A stretch of DNA of 47,732 nucleotides from Sporosarcina globispora (GCF_001274725.1 NZ_LGUF01000007.1:1457454-1505185); one strand, 5' to 3'. Positions 19,587 through 27,139 are shown, counted from the first letter of the stretch. The notes: generated from the letters alone by a model not told the origin. Numbers and translations are program-made.

Positions 19587-20693
19587 ATGGAAATAAAGAC
19601 AATTACTTTATATAAAATCTCGATGCCTTTAAAAAAGCCTTTTTCCACTCATTTGGGGACAGTGAAGGACAGAGAGGGGATCATTGTTGAAGTAACAGAT
19701 AAAGAAGGACGGAAAGGCTACGGGGAAGGAGTAGCTTTTTCCTCGCCCTGGTATACTGAAGAAACGGTTGAAACAAGCTACCATATGCTTAAGGAATTTC
19801 TTATCCCTATGGTGCGCAAAGTGAATATTAAGCATCCTTCAGAAGCAGGACAAGTATTTGATGCTTTTAGAAGGAATCAAATGGCGAAAGCAGCGCTGGA
19901 AATGGCTTTATGGGATTTGGCAGCCAAAAAAGAAAATATTTCTCTTTCTAAATATATAGGCGGCCAGCGTGAACAGATTCCTTCCGGAGTGGTTGTTGGC
20001 GCCAAAAGAAAGGAAGAAGTAATAAGGCAAATAGAATACTATCTGGAAAGCGGCTATCAAAGGGTCAAAATAAAAATCAGCCCCGCGAACGATTATGAAT
20101 TTATTTCAGAAATCCGCCGTTTTTACCCCGATCTGCCAATCATGGCAGATGCTAATTCAGCTTACTCCCTGGACGATATTGACCGGTTAAAAAGACTTGA
20201 TGACTTTGGGCTGCTGATGATTGAACAGCCGCTGGAATATGATGATATCGTTGATCACGCAAAGCTGCAGAAAGAACTGAAAACCCCGATTTGCCTGGAT
20301 GAGAGCATCGTTTCTTTTAATGATGCAAAGAGAGCGGTTGAGCTTGGAAGCTGTAAAGTAATCAATATTAAGATTGGCCGCGTTGGTGGTCTGGGAACAG
20401 CAAAGAAGATTCATGATTATTGTCTGGATAAAGGAATCCAAGTCTGGTGCGGAGGGATGCTGGAGTTCGGAATCTCCCGTGCACATAATATTGCTCTCGC
20501 TTCCCTGGAGGGCTTTTCCATTCCCGGTGATATTTCAGCGTCGGGCAGGTATTGGGAAGAAGACATTATTCTGCCCGAAGTCACTGTGGAAAATGGCATG
20601 ATAAAGGTTTCTGATAAGCCGGGTATCGGCTATGAGATTAATGAGAAAAGGCTGAATGAAGTTGCCATTTCAAAAGAAAGCTTCGTTTTTTAG
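19587..20693 (+). CDS. menC: o-Succinylbenzoate synthase MenC
   Basis: Enolase-superfamily dehydratase (368 aa) converting SHCHC to o-succinylbenzoate. The barrel motifs read in order are VKIKISP (catalytic Lys pair), MADANSAY (metal Asp), LLMIEQPLEYDD (metal Glu), CLDESIVS (metal Asp) and VINIKIGRVGG (second catalytic Lys). Some bacillar MenC-like proteins also racemise N-acylamino acids, but the men-operon position points to OSB synthase. ATG 19587 follows the menE stop by 1 nt. GAGGAAAGCGGG lies upstream within menE. Last gene of the operon. Confidence 0.94.
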   Translation: MEIKTITLYKISMPLKKPFSTHLGTVKDREGIIVEVTDKEGRKGYGEGVAFSSPWYTEETVETSYHMLKEFLIPMVRKVNIKHPSEAGQVFDAFRRNQMAKAALEMALWDLAAKKENISLSKYIGGQREQIPSGVVVGAKRKEEVIRQIEYYLESGYQRVKIKISPANDYEFISEIRRFYPDLPIMADANSAYSLDDIDRLKRLDDFGLLMIEQPLEYDDIVDHAKLQKELKTPICLDESIVSFNDAKRAVELGSCKVINIKIGRVGGLGTAKKIHDYCLDKGIQVWCGGMLEFGISRAHNIALASLEGFSIPGDISASGRYWEEDIILPEVTVENGMIKVSDKPGIGYEINEKRLNEVAISKESFVF

Positions 20694-21016
20694 TAAAAGC
20701 ACGCAGTTCTGTTTTTGGGTAGAATAGCGTTTTTTTAAGGGCACTTTATCCTGTAAAATGCAACTCTTCTTGCGGTGCTTCGGCCAGAATTAGAAGAAGC
20801 TCGGGGAATGAGTCTAACCTGGTGGTACTTCGGTCAGCAAAGGGGGAAACCCGAGGGAGAGGATCCGAACCCCATGTTCCTTAAGACAGGAGAAGAAGAG
20901 ATCCTGACAAACGAGTTCAAACCCAGCATCTGCAGTGGTATTCAACGGCATTCTTTTCAGGTGAACCAAAATCTATTGCAAAAAAATAAGACGCATTTTC
21001 AGCGCCCGTTTATAAA
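20694..21016 (+). other. Unexplained GC-richer intergenic stretch after menC
   Basis: 323 nt with a composition richer in G than its neighbours at about 20775-20890. An 82-codon frame (20775-21023) has no recognisable family and no strong ribosome binding site. Two near-identical segments, GGTGCTTCGGCCAG (about 20774) and GGTACTTCGGTCAG (about 20822), and CTCGGG with a downstream CCCGAG suggest repeats or RNA structure. It could be a decayed gene or a structured element; I assign no function. Confidence 0.3.
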
Positions 21017-21124
21017 TTATTGAGTAATTTCGTCTTTAATAAAGGAATCTTCTTTAATAGCAAAGGAGCTTAATCCAGCAGCAGCGGCAAAAGCAGCTCC
21101 AAGCAAAATAATGGTTGATAACAT
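21017..21124 (-). CDS. 35-aa single-span membrane peptide
   Basis: Short gene easily missed by length cut-offs. ATG at 21124 has TAGGAGTG about 6 nt upstream. The peptide starts MLSTIILLGAAFAAAAGLSS, a hydrophobic helix of about 18 residues, and ends with a charged tail FAIKEDSFIKDEITQ. I do not recognise a family. It is followed by menC reading towards it (convergent). The good ribosome binding site and clean membrane-helix pattern support it. Confidence 0.55.
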   Translation of the reverse strand: MLSTIILLGAAFAAAAGLSSFAIKEDSFIKDEITQ

Positions 21125-21202
21125 ATGTATCACTCCTATAAGTTGTTGTTACTAAATACATTCCCGGTTAAAATTTAATAAACTTGTTTTTATTAAAAAC
21201 AC

Positions 21203-21231
21203 AAAAGCGATGCATCCAATGCATCGCTTTT
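21203..21231 (-). terminator. Palindromic terminator downstream of the DUF1540 gene
   Basis: AAAAGCGATGCAT pairs with ATGCATCGCTTTT around CCA. It lies about 65 nt past the DUF1540 stop on the minus strand, just upstream of the 35-aa gene. The stem is almost the same as in the terminator at 10662-10687. Confidence 0.75.
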
Positions 21232-21296
21232 GAAAACTAAGTGATAGCTTGGTACGATCTTAAATTCGACAAAATCGAGAAGATGTCTGTCAAACA

Positions 21297-21455
21297 TTAA
21301 AGATCATGAGGCTCGAATGTTTTGCAGTCGGTTTCTTTGCTGTTGTCTGCCGTTTCGCCAGTATGGCTGACTACGTATATCTGGTCTGCACTGCATCGGT
21401 TCCCATTTTTCCAGAAAGCACAGTTGTTAACTTCACATAGAACGTCTTTTGCCAT
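21297..21455 (-). CDS. DUF1540-family small Cys-rich protein (52 aa)
   Basis: Minus-strand gene below common length cut-offs. ATG at 21455 follows CTAAGGAGTGTTTTGG. The protein begins MAKDVLCEVNNCAFWKNGNR and carries four Cys (about residues 7, 12, 21 and 44), the pattern of the DUF1540 family common in spore formers and thought to bind metal. The role is not established. A competing overlapping frame (21371-21559) shares part of this DNA but lacks the family pattern. Confidence 0.8.
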   Translation of the reverse strand: MAKDVLCEVNNCAFWKNGNRCSADQIYVVSHTGETADNSKETDCKTFEPHDL

Positions 21456-21575
21456 TCCAAAACACTCCTTAGCAGAAAGTTATGACCAGCTTGAAATTCT
21501 ACAAATTTCGGAATGCCAGTCACCTCTATATTTTCTGCAGTGCTCCTTTGTTCAGTCATGGCATTTGCAGGAATG

Positions 21576-21839
21576 TCAGGCAGGGCCCTTTGTTTGCTTT
21601 TGCCGCAGATATCGTTTATCGTTCATGAAAAGGCTCCAAAAGTATATGAACCCAGGGAAAAGGATTAGGAATCCTGCAATATAGGTGGCAAATATGGCCC
21701 GGAATGAGCTCGGATCTGTAAACGCAGAAGCAATTGCCACTTCAGGGTAAACGTTATAGGGCAGATGAGCTTTTCCATGTACATAGCTGGCAGCAAGATA
21801 TTGCATGGTTATGGAAATAACCGCCAATCTGGGAATCCC
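21576..21839 (-). pseudogene. C-terminal remnant of cytochrome bd oxidase subunit II (cydB/ythB)
   Basis: 87 codons read like the last quarter of a CydB protein. They begin GIPRLAVIS and continue through AHLPYNVYPEV, ASAFTDPSSFRA, a membrane helix FATYIAGFLILFPGFIYFW and the basic end NDKRYLRQK. A full CydB is about 340 aa. The frame starts directly at the nucleotide after the znuA-like stop, with no ribosome binding site and no N-terminal part, so it is a truncated relic. In B. subtilis ythA/ythB lie in this chromosomal neighbourhood, consistent with loss of an ancestral bd-oxidase operon. A functional short membrane protein from TTG 21827 is possible but unlikely. Confidence 0.7.
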
Positions 21840-21840
21840 C

Positions 21841-22842
21841 TTAATTTAGTGCTTTTTTTAATGAAGCCAGATTATTTTCCATAAGAGTAAAATATGTTTG
21901 GTTTTCATTAATATCTTCTTCCGTAAGGACCGATAAATTGTGCAGCATTAACGGTTCTGCGCCAATTTCCTTTTGTAGAATTTCAGTTAACTTCGAGCTG
22001 ACATTCTGTTCAAAAAAGACATATTTTAAATCATGTTCTTTTGCTTCCGCGATGATTTTCTGCAGTTCTTTCTGGGTAGGCTCGCTGGATGAATTTAAAC
22101 CTGATACACTGATTTGGTCCAGACCATATCGTTCTTCCCAATAACCATATGCTGCGTGTGAAACGATGAATTCCTTATGCTTTGCATTTTGAACTGTCTG
22201 CTCAAAGTCATTGTGAAGATTATCCAGCTCCTGAACAAGCTCCTGGTAATTCTGCTCGAACTGATCCTTTTGCTCAGGCACCTGTTTCACTAAAGCATCT
22301 TTGATAGATTCAGCTAAATCTTTGGAATATAAAGGATCCAGCCAAACATGGGGGTCAATATCTCCATGACTATGATCATGATCTTGTTCAGATTCTCCTT
22401 CATGTTCATGGGCTCCTTCTGATTCAGTTCCATGTTCATCAGCATGTTCTTCTTCATGAGCAGGGTCATGATTTTCCTCTGAATGAACAAACTCTATATT
22501 TTCACCAGCGGCCACCATGTTAACCTTCTCATTTTTCAATGTTTCTTTTGCTTTTTCCACAAAGCCTTCAAGGCCAAGTCCTATAAAAATAAATAGATCT
22601 GAATCAGCCAGCTTCATCATATCTTTTTGAGATGGTTCAAAAGTATGTTCATCTGATCCAGGCGGATAGATGGTTTCAACTTCTATCGCATCTCCTCCGA
22701 TTCGTTCAGAAAAGTATTGGAGCGGATAAACCGTTGTATAAACCGTAGTTTTATTGCTGCTGTTTTCCTCTGGCTTTTTATCTGTGCAGCCTGAAAGAAC
22801 AAGAATTAGACCTAGAATAAATACTAAAAATTTCTTTTTCAT
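21841..22842 (-). CDS. znuA: Zinc ABC transporter substrate-binding lipoprotein (ZnuA/AdcA-like)
   Basis: 333-aa cluster A-I metal-binding protein. The signal peptide MKKKFLVFILGLILVLSGC ends in a lipobox with Cys19. VYTTVYPLQYFSERIGGD begins the first lobe and GSDEHTFEPSQKD supplies the first metal His. A His/Glu/Asp-rich loop covers about residues 120-162 (repeated HEEEHADEH, AHEHEGE, DHDHSHGD), and DPHVWLDP follows. SHAAYGYWEERYG and FFEQNVSSKLTEIL are second-lobe motifs. The His-rich loop and a Zur-box-like site upstream favour zinc over manganese. No permease or ATPase gene is adjacent. Confidence 0.9.
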   Translation of the reverse strand: MKKKFLVFILGLILVLSGCTDKKPEENSSNKTTVYTTVYPLQYFSERIGGDAIEVETIYPPGSDEHTFEPSQKDMMKLADSDLFIFIGLGLEGFVEKAKETLKNEKVNMVAAGENIEFVHSEENHDPAHEEEHADEHGTESEGAHEHEGESEQDHDHSHGDIDPHVWLDPLYSKDLAESIKDALVKQVPEQKDQFEQNYQELVQELDNLHNDFEQTVQNAKHKEFIVSHAAYGYWEERYGLDQISVSGLNSSSEPTQKELQKIIAEAKEHDLKYVFFEQNVSSKLTEILQKEIGAEPLMLHNLSVLTEEDINENQTYFTLMENNLASLKKALN

Positions 22843-22957
22843 TTTTTCTCCTCCTTTTTTAAGACGTAGTTATTCCGATTTAAAGCACGGACTATATTTT
22901 CGAAACTGTTTATTTTTAGACTGTTAAGTGCCGCAGTCAGCGTTCAAAATTATGAAT

Positions 22958-22978
22958 AATACGTAATCATTACGATTT
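22958..22978 (-). promoter_or_regulatory. Zur box upstream of the zinc lipoprotein gene
   Basis: On the minus strand AAATCGTAATGATTACG contains a perfect inverted repeat CGTAAT-N-ATTACG (22962-22974), matching the Bacillus Zur operator consensus (TCGTAATNATTACGA) as I remember it. It is about 120 nt before the ATG at 22842, so a promoter should lie just inside. Predicted effect: repression when zinc is plentiful. Confidence 0.8.
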
Positions 22979-23099
22979 CCCTTAGTTATCTTACAAAACT
23001 TCCACATAAAAAGCAAGGAAAAAAATTTGTTCGAATCTCCTGCTTTAGGTATCATTAATATAGAGGACTATTTAAGACTATTTTGTGTCTTCATTAATG

Positions 23100-23116
23100 T
23101 TGACAACTTTTGTCAA
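23100..23116 (+). promoter_or_regulatory. Inverted repeat containing a -35 like TTGACA upstream of ytiB
   Basis: TTGACAA-CTT-TTGTCAA, a perfect 7-3-7 palindrome 62 nt before the ytiB start. It contains TTGACA, but no good -10 follows at 17 nt. It may be an operator; no regulator can be named. With the Zur box and the ribosome binding sites, it is the only feature I see in the 336-nt znuA-ytiB gap. Confidence 0.35.
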
Positions 23117-23178
23117 TTATTGCAGCATGTCTGCCTGCTCAAAGCCAAGTAATACATAATAGACAGGGAGTGAAAGTA

Positions 23179-23742
23179 ATGAAGCTTTTAGAAGAAATCT
23201 TAAACCATAACCAGCAATTTGTTGAAGAAAAAAAGTACGAAGAGTTTGAAACAACCAAATTCCCTAATAAGAAAATGGTTATCTTAACATGCATGGATAC
23301 GCGTTTAGTTGAGCTTTTGCCAAAAGCGCTCAATGTAAAAAACGGTGATGTGAAAATTATTAAAAACGCGGGTGCTTTAGTTACCCATCCGTTTGGAAGT
23401 ATTATGAGGAGCATTTTAGTAGCTGTTTACCAGCTACAGGCGAAAGAAGTGTTTGTTATTGGCCATCATGACTGCGGCATGAGCGGAATGAAAGCTGATG
23501 CGGTTGTCAGCAACATGAAGGAGAGAGGCATTACTGAGGATGCATTAGATACCGTGACATATTCAGGAATTGCTGCAGAAGAATGGCTGAAAGGTTTTGA
23601 AAACGTAGAGGATAGTGTGTCCCACAGCGTCCATATGGTGAAAAAGCATCCATTGATGCCAGTTGATGTGCCTGTGCATGGGCTTGTTATTCATCCTGGC
23701 ACAGGCAAGCTTGACCTGGTAGTGGACGGATATGAGGCTTAA
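23179..23742 (+). CDS. ytiB: Beta-class carbonic anhydrase YtiB
   Basis: 187-aa zinc enzyme interconverting CO2 and bicarbonate. Zinc-binding and active-site motifs are [13 protein letters not shown] (Cys, and the Asp-Arg dyad) and [12 protein letters not shown] (His and Cys), with [16 protein letters not shown] between. ATG 23179 has GACAGGGAGTG upstream. The in-frame extension back to 23110 has no family similarity and lies at the TTGACAA palindrome. The gene converges with yidD, overlapping its end by 4 nt. Confidence 0.94.
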   Translation: MKLLEEILNHNQQFVEEKKYEEFETTKFPNKKMVILTCMDTRLVELLPKALNVKNGDVKIIKNAGALVTHPFGSIMRSILVAVYQLQAKEVFVIGHHDCGMSGMKADAVVSNMKERGITEDALDTVTYSGIAAEEWLKGFENVEDSVSHSVHMVKKHPLMPVDVPVHGLVIHPGTGKLDLVVDGYEA

Positions 23743-23978
23743 CTCTTTTTCTTTTTGGGCCATTCCTCTGGAACAAGGTCAACTCCGCCTGGATGATAGG
23801 GATGGCATTTAAGAATTCGCGTTATAGTTAGCCAGCCGCCCTTTAAGGCGCCGAATCGTTTAACAGACTCCAGCCCATAATGGGAACATGTCGGATAAAA
23901 CCTGCATGTTGGAGGCTTCAGCGGGGAGATCACAATTTGATAAAAACGAAATATCCAAATCAATATTTTTTTTAACAT
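23739..23978 (-). CDS. yidD: Membrane protein insertion efficiency factor YidD (YtjA)
   Basis: 79-aa member of the YidD family. The N-terminal amphipathic/hydrophobic segment [20 protein letters not shown] is followed by the signature [19 protein letters not shown] and [13 protein letters not shown] with three conserved Cys. It associates with the inner membrane and aids insertion of membrane proteins through YidC. Here it is a single gene facing ytiB. ATG 23978; the minus-strand upstream sequence gives AAAGGTAATGCC. Confidence 0.95.
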   Translation of the reverse strand: MLKKILIWIFRFYQIVISPLKPPTCRFYPTCSHYGLESVKRFGALKGGWLTITRILKCHPYHPGGVDLVPEEWPKKKKS

Positions 23979-24119
23979 GGCATTACCTTTCCTGCTTAAA
24001 ACATATTTTCTTTTAAAATAACATATAATCGTGAAAACGTCATAGTTTTCATATTAATTTGATGAATTTAGTCGGATATTGCGTTATAATTAAAGGAAAA
24101 CTTTAGGGGAGTGTTTTGA

Positions 24120-24593
24120 ATGCCTTCAGTAGAAAGTTTCGAATTGGATCATAATGCTGTTAAAGCTCCATACGTGAGGCACTGCGGTGTCCATAAAGTG
24201 GGAAGTGACGGATTAGTGAACAAGTTTGATATCCGATTCTGCCAGCCAAATAAGCAGGCAATGAAGCCCAATGTTATTCATACATTGGAGCATTTGCTTG
24301 CATTTAATATCCGTACACATGCAGAGAAATATGATCATTTTGATATTATTGATATTTCTCCTATGGGCTGCCAGACAGGCTATTACTTGGTCGTAAGCGG
24401 AGAACCGTCAGTTGAAGAAATAATCGATCTGCTTGAAGCTACAATGAAGGATGCAGCTGCAGTAACGGAGATTCCCGCAGCAAACGAGAGGCAATGCGGG
24501 CAGGCAAAGCTTCATGATCTTGAAGGGGCAAAACGTCTTATGAGATTCTGGCTGGAACAATCAAAGGAAGACTTGAAACAGGTTTTTGCATAA
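24120..24593 (+). CDS. luxS: S-ribosylhomocysteine lyase LuxS
   Basis: 157-aa metalloenzyme splitting S-ribosylhomocysteine into homocysteine and DPD, the autoinducer-2 precursor, in the activated methyl cycle. The metal ligands are His54 and His58 in HTLEH and Cys near 126 in [12 protein letters not shown]. The catalytic Cys84 is in [11 protein letters not shown], and Glu57 is present. ATG 24120 follows TTTAGGGGAGTG. TATAAT at 24085-24090 is a likely -10, though the nearest -35 (TTGATG) is 20 nt away. It supplies homocysteine to the same cycle that uses MetK downstream. Confidence 0.97.
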   Translation: MPSVESFELDHNAVKAPYVRHCGVHKVGSDGLVNKFDIRFCQPNKQAMKPNVIHTLEHLLAFNIRTHAEKYDHFDIIDISPMGCQTGYYLVVSGEPSVEEIIDLLEATMKDAAAVTEIPAANERQCGQAKLHDLEGAKRLMRFWLEQSKEDLKQVFA

Positions 24594-24595
24594 CG

Positions 24596-24626
24596 AAAAC
24601 GGGCTGACTCGTCAGCCCGTTTTTAT
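24596..24626. terminator. Bidirectional terminator between luxS and cls
   Basis: AAAACGGGCTGAC pairs perfectly with GTCAGCCCGTTTT around TC, with A and T runs on both sides. It serves luxS (plus) and overlaps the cls stop (minus). Confidence 0.92.
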
Positions 24627-26071
24627 AATATTGGCGATAAAAGCCTTGAAATGGATTCTTTCAATTTGATTTTTAAAGCCCTATTTCTGTAATCTTCTGC
24701 AGTCAGGACAGCTGAAAGCTTGACATCATTCTTAAAGCTTTCAGTTAGTTCCTTCGAAACTTCCTCATCATATATAAAGGCATTCACCTCAAAATTCAGC
24801 CTGAAGCTTCTTACATCGATATTCGCGGTTCCAACCGATGAAACTTTCTCGTCAACAATCAGGGTTTTTGCATGAATGAAGCCATTATCGTATATATAGA
24901 TGTTCGCATTAGCTTTTAACATTTCTCCTATATAGGAGTAGGTCGCCCAATAAACAAACATATGGTCAGGCTTGTTCGGGATCATAATATTAACTTCCAC
25001 ACCTGAAAGTGCAGCTATTTTCAATGCATCCAGGAGACTTGCGTCCGGAATGAAGTAAGGGGTTTGGATATAAATAGACTTACGGGCCGATGAAATCATT
25101 TTTATATACCCATTTTTAATCTGTTCCCATTCCGAATCAGGACCGCTGGTAACAATCTGCATGCCTACACTATCAAGAGACTCGGCCAGTGGAAAATACT
25201 TAGGAGCATAGTAAATATCATGGCGGTGTGAAGCATGGTTCCAGTCCAGAATAAAGCGCGTCTGCAGGGAATGGACAGCACTCCCTTTAATTCTTAAATG
25301 GGTATCCCGCCAATAGCCGAACTTCGGATTTAGCCCGAGATATTCATCCCCGACATTAAACCCGCCAACATATCCAATTTTCCCATCTATAATGGCTATC
25401 TTGCGATGGTTCCGGTAGTTAATCCGCAGATTGATAAAATGCAGGCGGGAAGGAAAGAAGGCTTCAATTTCCCCGCCGGCTGCAATCAGCTCTTTAAACG
25501 CTTTTTTGTGAAGGCTTCTCGAGCCCAATTCATCATAGAGAAGCCTGACTTTTACGCCTTCCCTGGCCTTTTCCGTCAATAGATTGATTAAGCTTCTCCC
25601 CAGATTATCTCTTTTGAAAATATAATACTGCAGATGGATGTGATCGGTTGCTTGTTTGATATCCTCTATAAGCGAATTGAATTTCTCTTTCCCATCCGTA
25701 AAAATGGTGACGCCGTTATCCTGTGTCAATACCGCATCATTGTTGATAAGATGCATATATATAAGATCCTTGGAGTTTTCAATTATTTCATTTCTAAAAT
25801 GGAAATCCTTTTCCCTGATCCCTCTGATCTGATTGGACAGCAGTTCATCAATTCCAATTTTTTTACGGTCTTCCCATTGAAACATTTTTCTTCGGGTTAA
25901 ATTCTGCCCAAAAAAGAGATACATGAAAAAACCTAGAAGGGGAATAAAGAACAGAACCATGAGCCAAGCCCATGTTGCGCCTGCATCCCTTCGCTCCAAA
26001 AAGATAACAAATATAGCAAGGATAATATTTAATACTAAAAATACTGTAAGCATCATGGAGTTTATATCCAT
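24623..26071 (-). CDS. cls: Cardiolipin synthase (ClsA type)
   Basis: Membrane phospholipase-D-superfamily enzyme making cardiolipin from phosphatidylglycerol. Two N-terminal helices (LTVFLVLNIILAIFVIFL and WAWLMVLFFIPLLGFFMYLFF) are followed by two HKD motifs: HRKIAIIDGKIGYVGG in the first half and HAKTLIVDEKVSSVGTANID in the second. I chose ATG 26071 (MDINSMMLTVF; GTGGAG about 11 nt upstream). It gives 482 aa, the usual Bacillus length, whereas the ATG at 26110 directly follows the upstream gene's terminator hairpin. Downstream of ytzI on the same strand. Confidence 0.95.
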   Translation of the reverse strand: MDINSMMLTVFLVLNIILAIFVIFLERRDAGATWAWLMVLFFIPLLGFFMYLFFGQNLTRRKMFQWEDRKKIGIDELLSNQIRGIREKDFHFRNEIIENSKDLIYMHLINNDAVLTQDNGVTIFTDGKEKFNSLIEDIKQATDHIHLQYYIFKRDNLGRSLINLLTEKAREGVKVRLLYDELGSRSLHKKAFKELIAAGGEIEAFFPSRLHFINLRINYRNHRKIAIIDGKIGYVGGFNVGDEYLGLNPKFGYWRDTHLRIKGSAVHSLQTRFILDWNHASHRHDIYYAPKYFPLAESLDSVGMQIVTSGPDSEWEQIKNGYIKMISSARKSIYIQTPYFIPDASLLDALKIAALSGVEVNIMIPNKPDHMFVYWATYSYIGEMLKANANIYIYDNGFIHAKTLIVDEKVSSVGTANIDVRSFRLNFEVNAFIYDEEVSKELTESFKNDVKLSAVLTAEDYRNRALKIKLKESISRLLSPIL

Positions 26072-26118
26072 CTCTATGTCATCTCCACATGTATATTTAT
26101 TTCCGTCCATTAAAAGGA

Positions 26119-26140
26119 AAACCTCCGGCTGTTCGGAGGC
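26119..26140 (-). terminator. Short terminator between ytzI and cls
   Basis: On the minus strand CCTCCG-AACAGC-CGGAGG is followed by TTTTCCTTTT. It lies about 20 nt after the ytzI stop and ends near the alternative upstream cls ATG, which argues for the internal cls start. Confidence 0.65.
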
Positions 26141-26161
26141 TGTATATGTAATAGCGTATGC

Positions 26162-26344
26162 TTAAGGACGGTTTTGGTTATCTTCCTGCTCTTCTTCAGC
26201 CTCTTTTTGTCCCTGTTCGTTCTCAGGAAGCGCATCAATTGGGTCTACCGTATGCTTGAATTTATAAGCTTTTGAAGTGGTAATGACGCTTAATAGCAGT
26301 ACCACGATCACGATTATGATCGATATGACTAATACCGTATACAT
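26162..26344 (-). CDS. ytzI: YtzI-like small membrane protein
   Basis: 60-aa protein with one N-terminal transmembrane helix (MYTVLVISIIIVIVVLLLSV) then a short linker TTSKAYKFKHTVDPIDALPE and a Glu/Gln-rich cytoplasmic tail. It resembles the YtzI family of Bacillus, whose function is unknown; the name is from recollection. The ribosome binding site AAAGGGGGAGAAAT precedes ATG 26344. It is divergent from dps, with which it shares the sigma-B promoter region. Confidence 0.75.
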   Translation of the reverse strand: MYTVLVISIIIVIVVLLLSVITTSKAYKFKHTVDPIDALPENEQGQKEAEEEQEDNQNRP

Positions 26345-26422
26345 ATTTCTCCCCCTTTTCTCTCAATATTTTACCATGAAAGCAGCTCTTTCATGAAATC
26401 TTTCGCTATAGAGTCAGTACAG

Positions 26423-26447
26423 GTTTTAATTCTGTTATAGTGGGTAT
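26423..26447 (+). promoter_or_regulatory. Sigma-B-type general stress promoter of dps
   Basis: GTTTTA (26423-26428), 13-nt spacer, GGGTAT (26442-26447). This matches the sigma-B pattern GTTTWW-N12-15-GGGWAW. The ATG of dps is 24 nt further on. B. subtilis dps is a known general-stress gene, which supports the reading. Confidence 0.75.
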
Positions 26448-26471
26448 TCTAATGTTGGGAGGATGATTTAA

Positions 26472-26909
26472 ATGAGTCAAGAATTAGTTAAAGCTGTAAA
26501 CCAGCAAGTAGCAAACTGGACTGTTCTGTATGTAAAGCTACATAATTACCATTGGTATATTAAAGGGAAAAACTTTTTTACCCTTCATGAAAAGTTTGAA
26601 GAACTTTATAATGAAGCCAATGTACATGTAGATGAACTGGCTGAGAGGATCCTTGCTCTTGAAGCTAGGCCGGTTGCGACCATGAAGGAAGTTCTGGAGA
26701 CAAGTTCCCTCAAGGAAGCGACAGGAAATGAAAATGAGGAACAAATGGTCCAATCTGTCGTTGACGACTTCGAAAAAATGGTGGATGAGCTTCAGGAAGC
26801 GATTGAGCTTGCAGAAGAAGCCAATGATGAAGGAACAGGCGACATGCTGATTGCTGTTAAGCAAAGCTTAAAGAAACATATTTGGATGCTAAAAGCATAC
26901 CTTGGATAA
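26472..26909 (+). CDS. dps: Dps-family ferritin-like DNA-protection protein
   Basis: 145-aa Dps/MrgA-type mini-ferritin that forms dodecamers, oxidises and stores iron, and protects DNA during stress. Ferroxidase residues of the intersubunit site appear in LHNYHWYIKGKNFFTLHEKFEELYNEANVHVDELAERI (His near 27/31 and 43, Asp and Glu in VDELAER). ATG 26472 follows TTGGGAGGATGATTTAA. A sigma-B-type promoter lies just upstream and a terminator just downstream, so it is monocistronic. Confidence 0.95.
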   Translation: MSQELVKAVNQQVANWTVLYVKLHNYHWYIKGKNFFTLHEKFEELYNEANVHVDELAERILALEARPVATMKEVLETSSLKEATGNENEEQMVQSVVDDFEKMVDELQEAIELAEEANDEGTGDMLIAVKQSLKKHIWMLKAYLG

Positions 26910-26914
26910 TAAAC

Positions 26915-26944
26915 AAAGACTGGCTGGAAAGCTGGTCTTTTTAA
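26915..26944 (+). terminator. Terminator of dps
   Basis: AAAGACTGGCT pairs with AGCTGGTCTTT (two G-T pairs) around GGAA, followed by TTTTTAAA, 6 nt after the dps stop. Confidence 0.82.
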
Positions 26945-26954
26945 ATGCAAAAAG

Positions 26955-27066
26955 AAAAGCGGAAGCGCCTTCGGGACAAGCTAAAACCGCTTGTTCCTGC
27001 GAAGAATATCCCAGGTTGCCTTTACTTGTGCTCACCCCCGGCACCTCGGAGGCACTGGAGCTATAC
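26955..27066 (+). repeat. Dispersed repeat copy 1 (AAAAGCGGAAGCGC family)
   Basis: Starts AAAAGCGGAAGCGCC and ends GGCACTGGAGCTATAC, with an internal CACCCCCGGCACCTCGG. The ends AGCGCC and GGCACT are nearly complementary. About 112 bp, longer than the copy at 37647, with an insert of about 50 nt between the shared blocks. Non-coding, between dps and a convergent small gene. Similar elements are common in intergenic regions of Bacillaceae, as far as I recall. Confidence 0.75.
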
Positions 27067-27073
27067 TATAAAA

Positions 27074-27096
27074 TAAAAAGCGGCTCATCGCCGCCT
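27074..27096 (-). terminator. Terminator of the 85-aa gene
   Basis: On the minus strand GCGGC-GATGA-GCCGC is followed by TTTTTAT, about 45 nt after the stop at 27140. Confidence 0.7.
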
Positions 27097-27139
27097 TAAA
27101 ATATATGGATAGTTTATCATAAATTCGAATATGTATCGT

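Noticed and set aside
20775..21023. 82-codon plus-strand ORF after menC as a real gene
   Set aside because: Poor start context and odd composition; kept only as an unexplained region.
21371..21559. 62-codon minus-strand ORF beginning MTEQRSTAENIEV
   Set aside because: Its second half overlaps the DUF1540 gene in another frame, and there is no good ribosome binding site; the DUF1540 reading has a family pattern.
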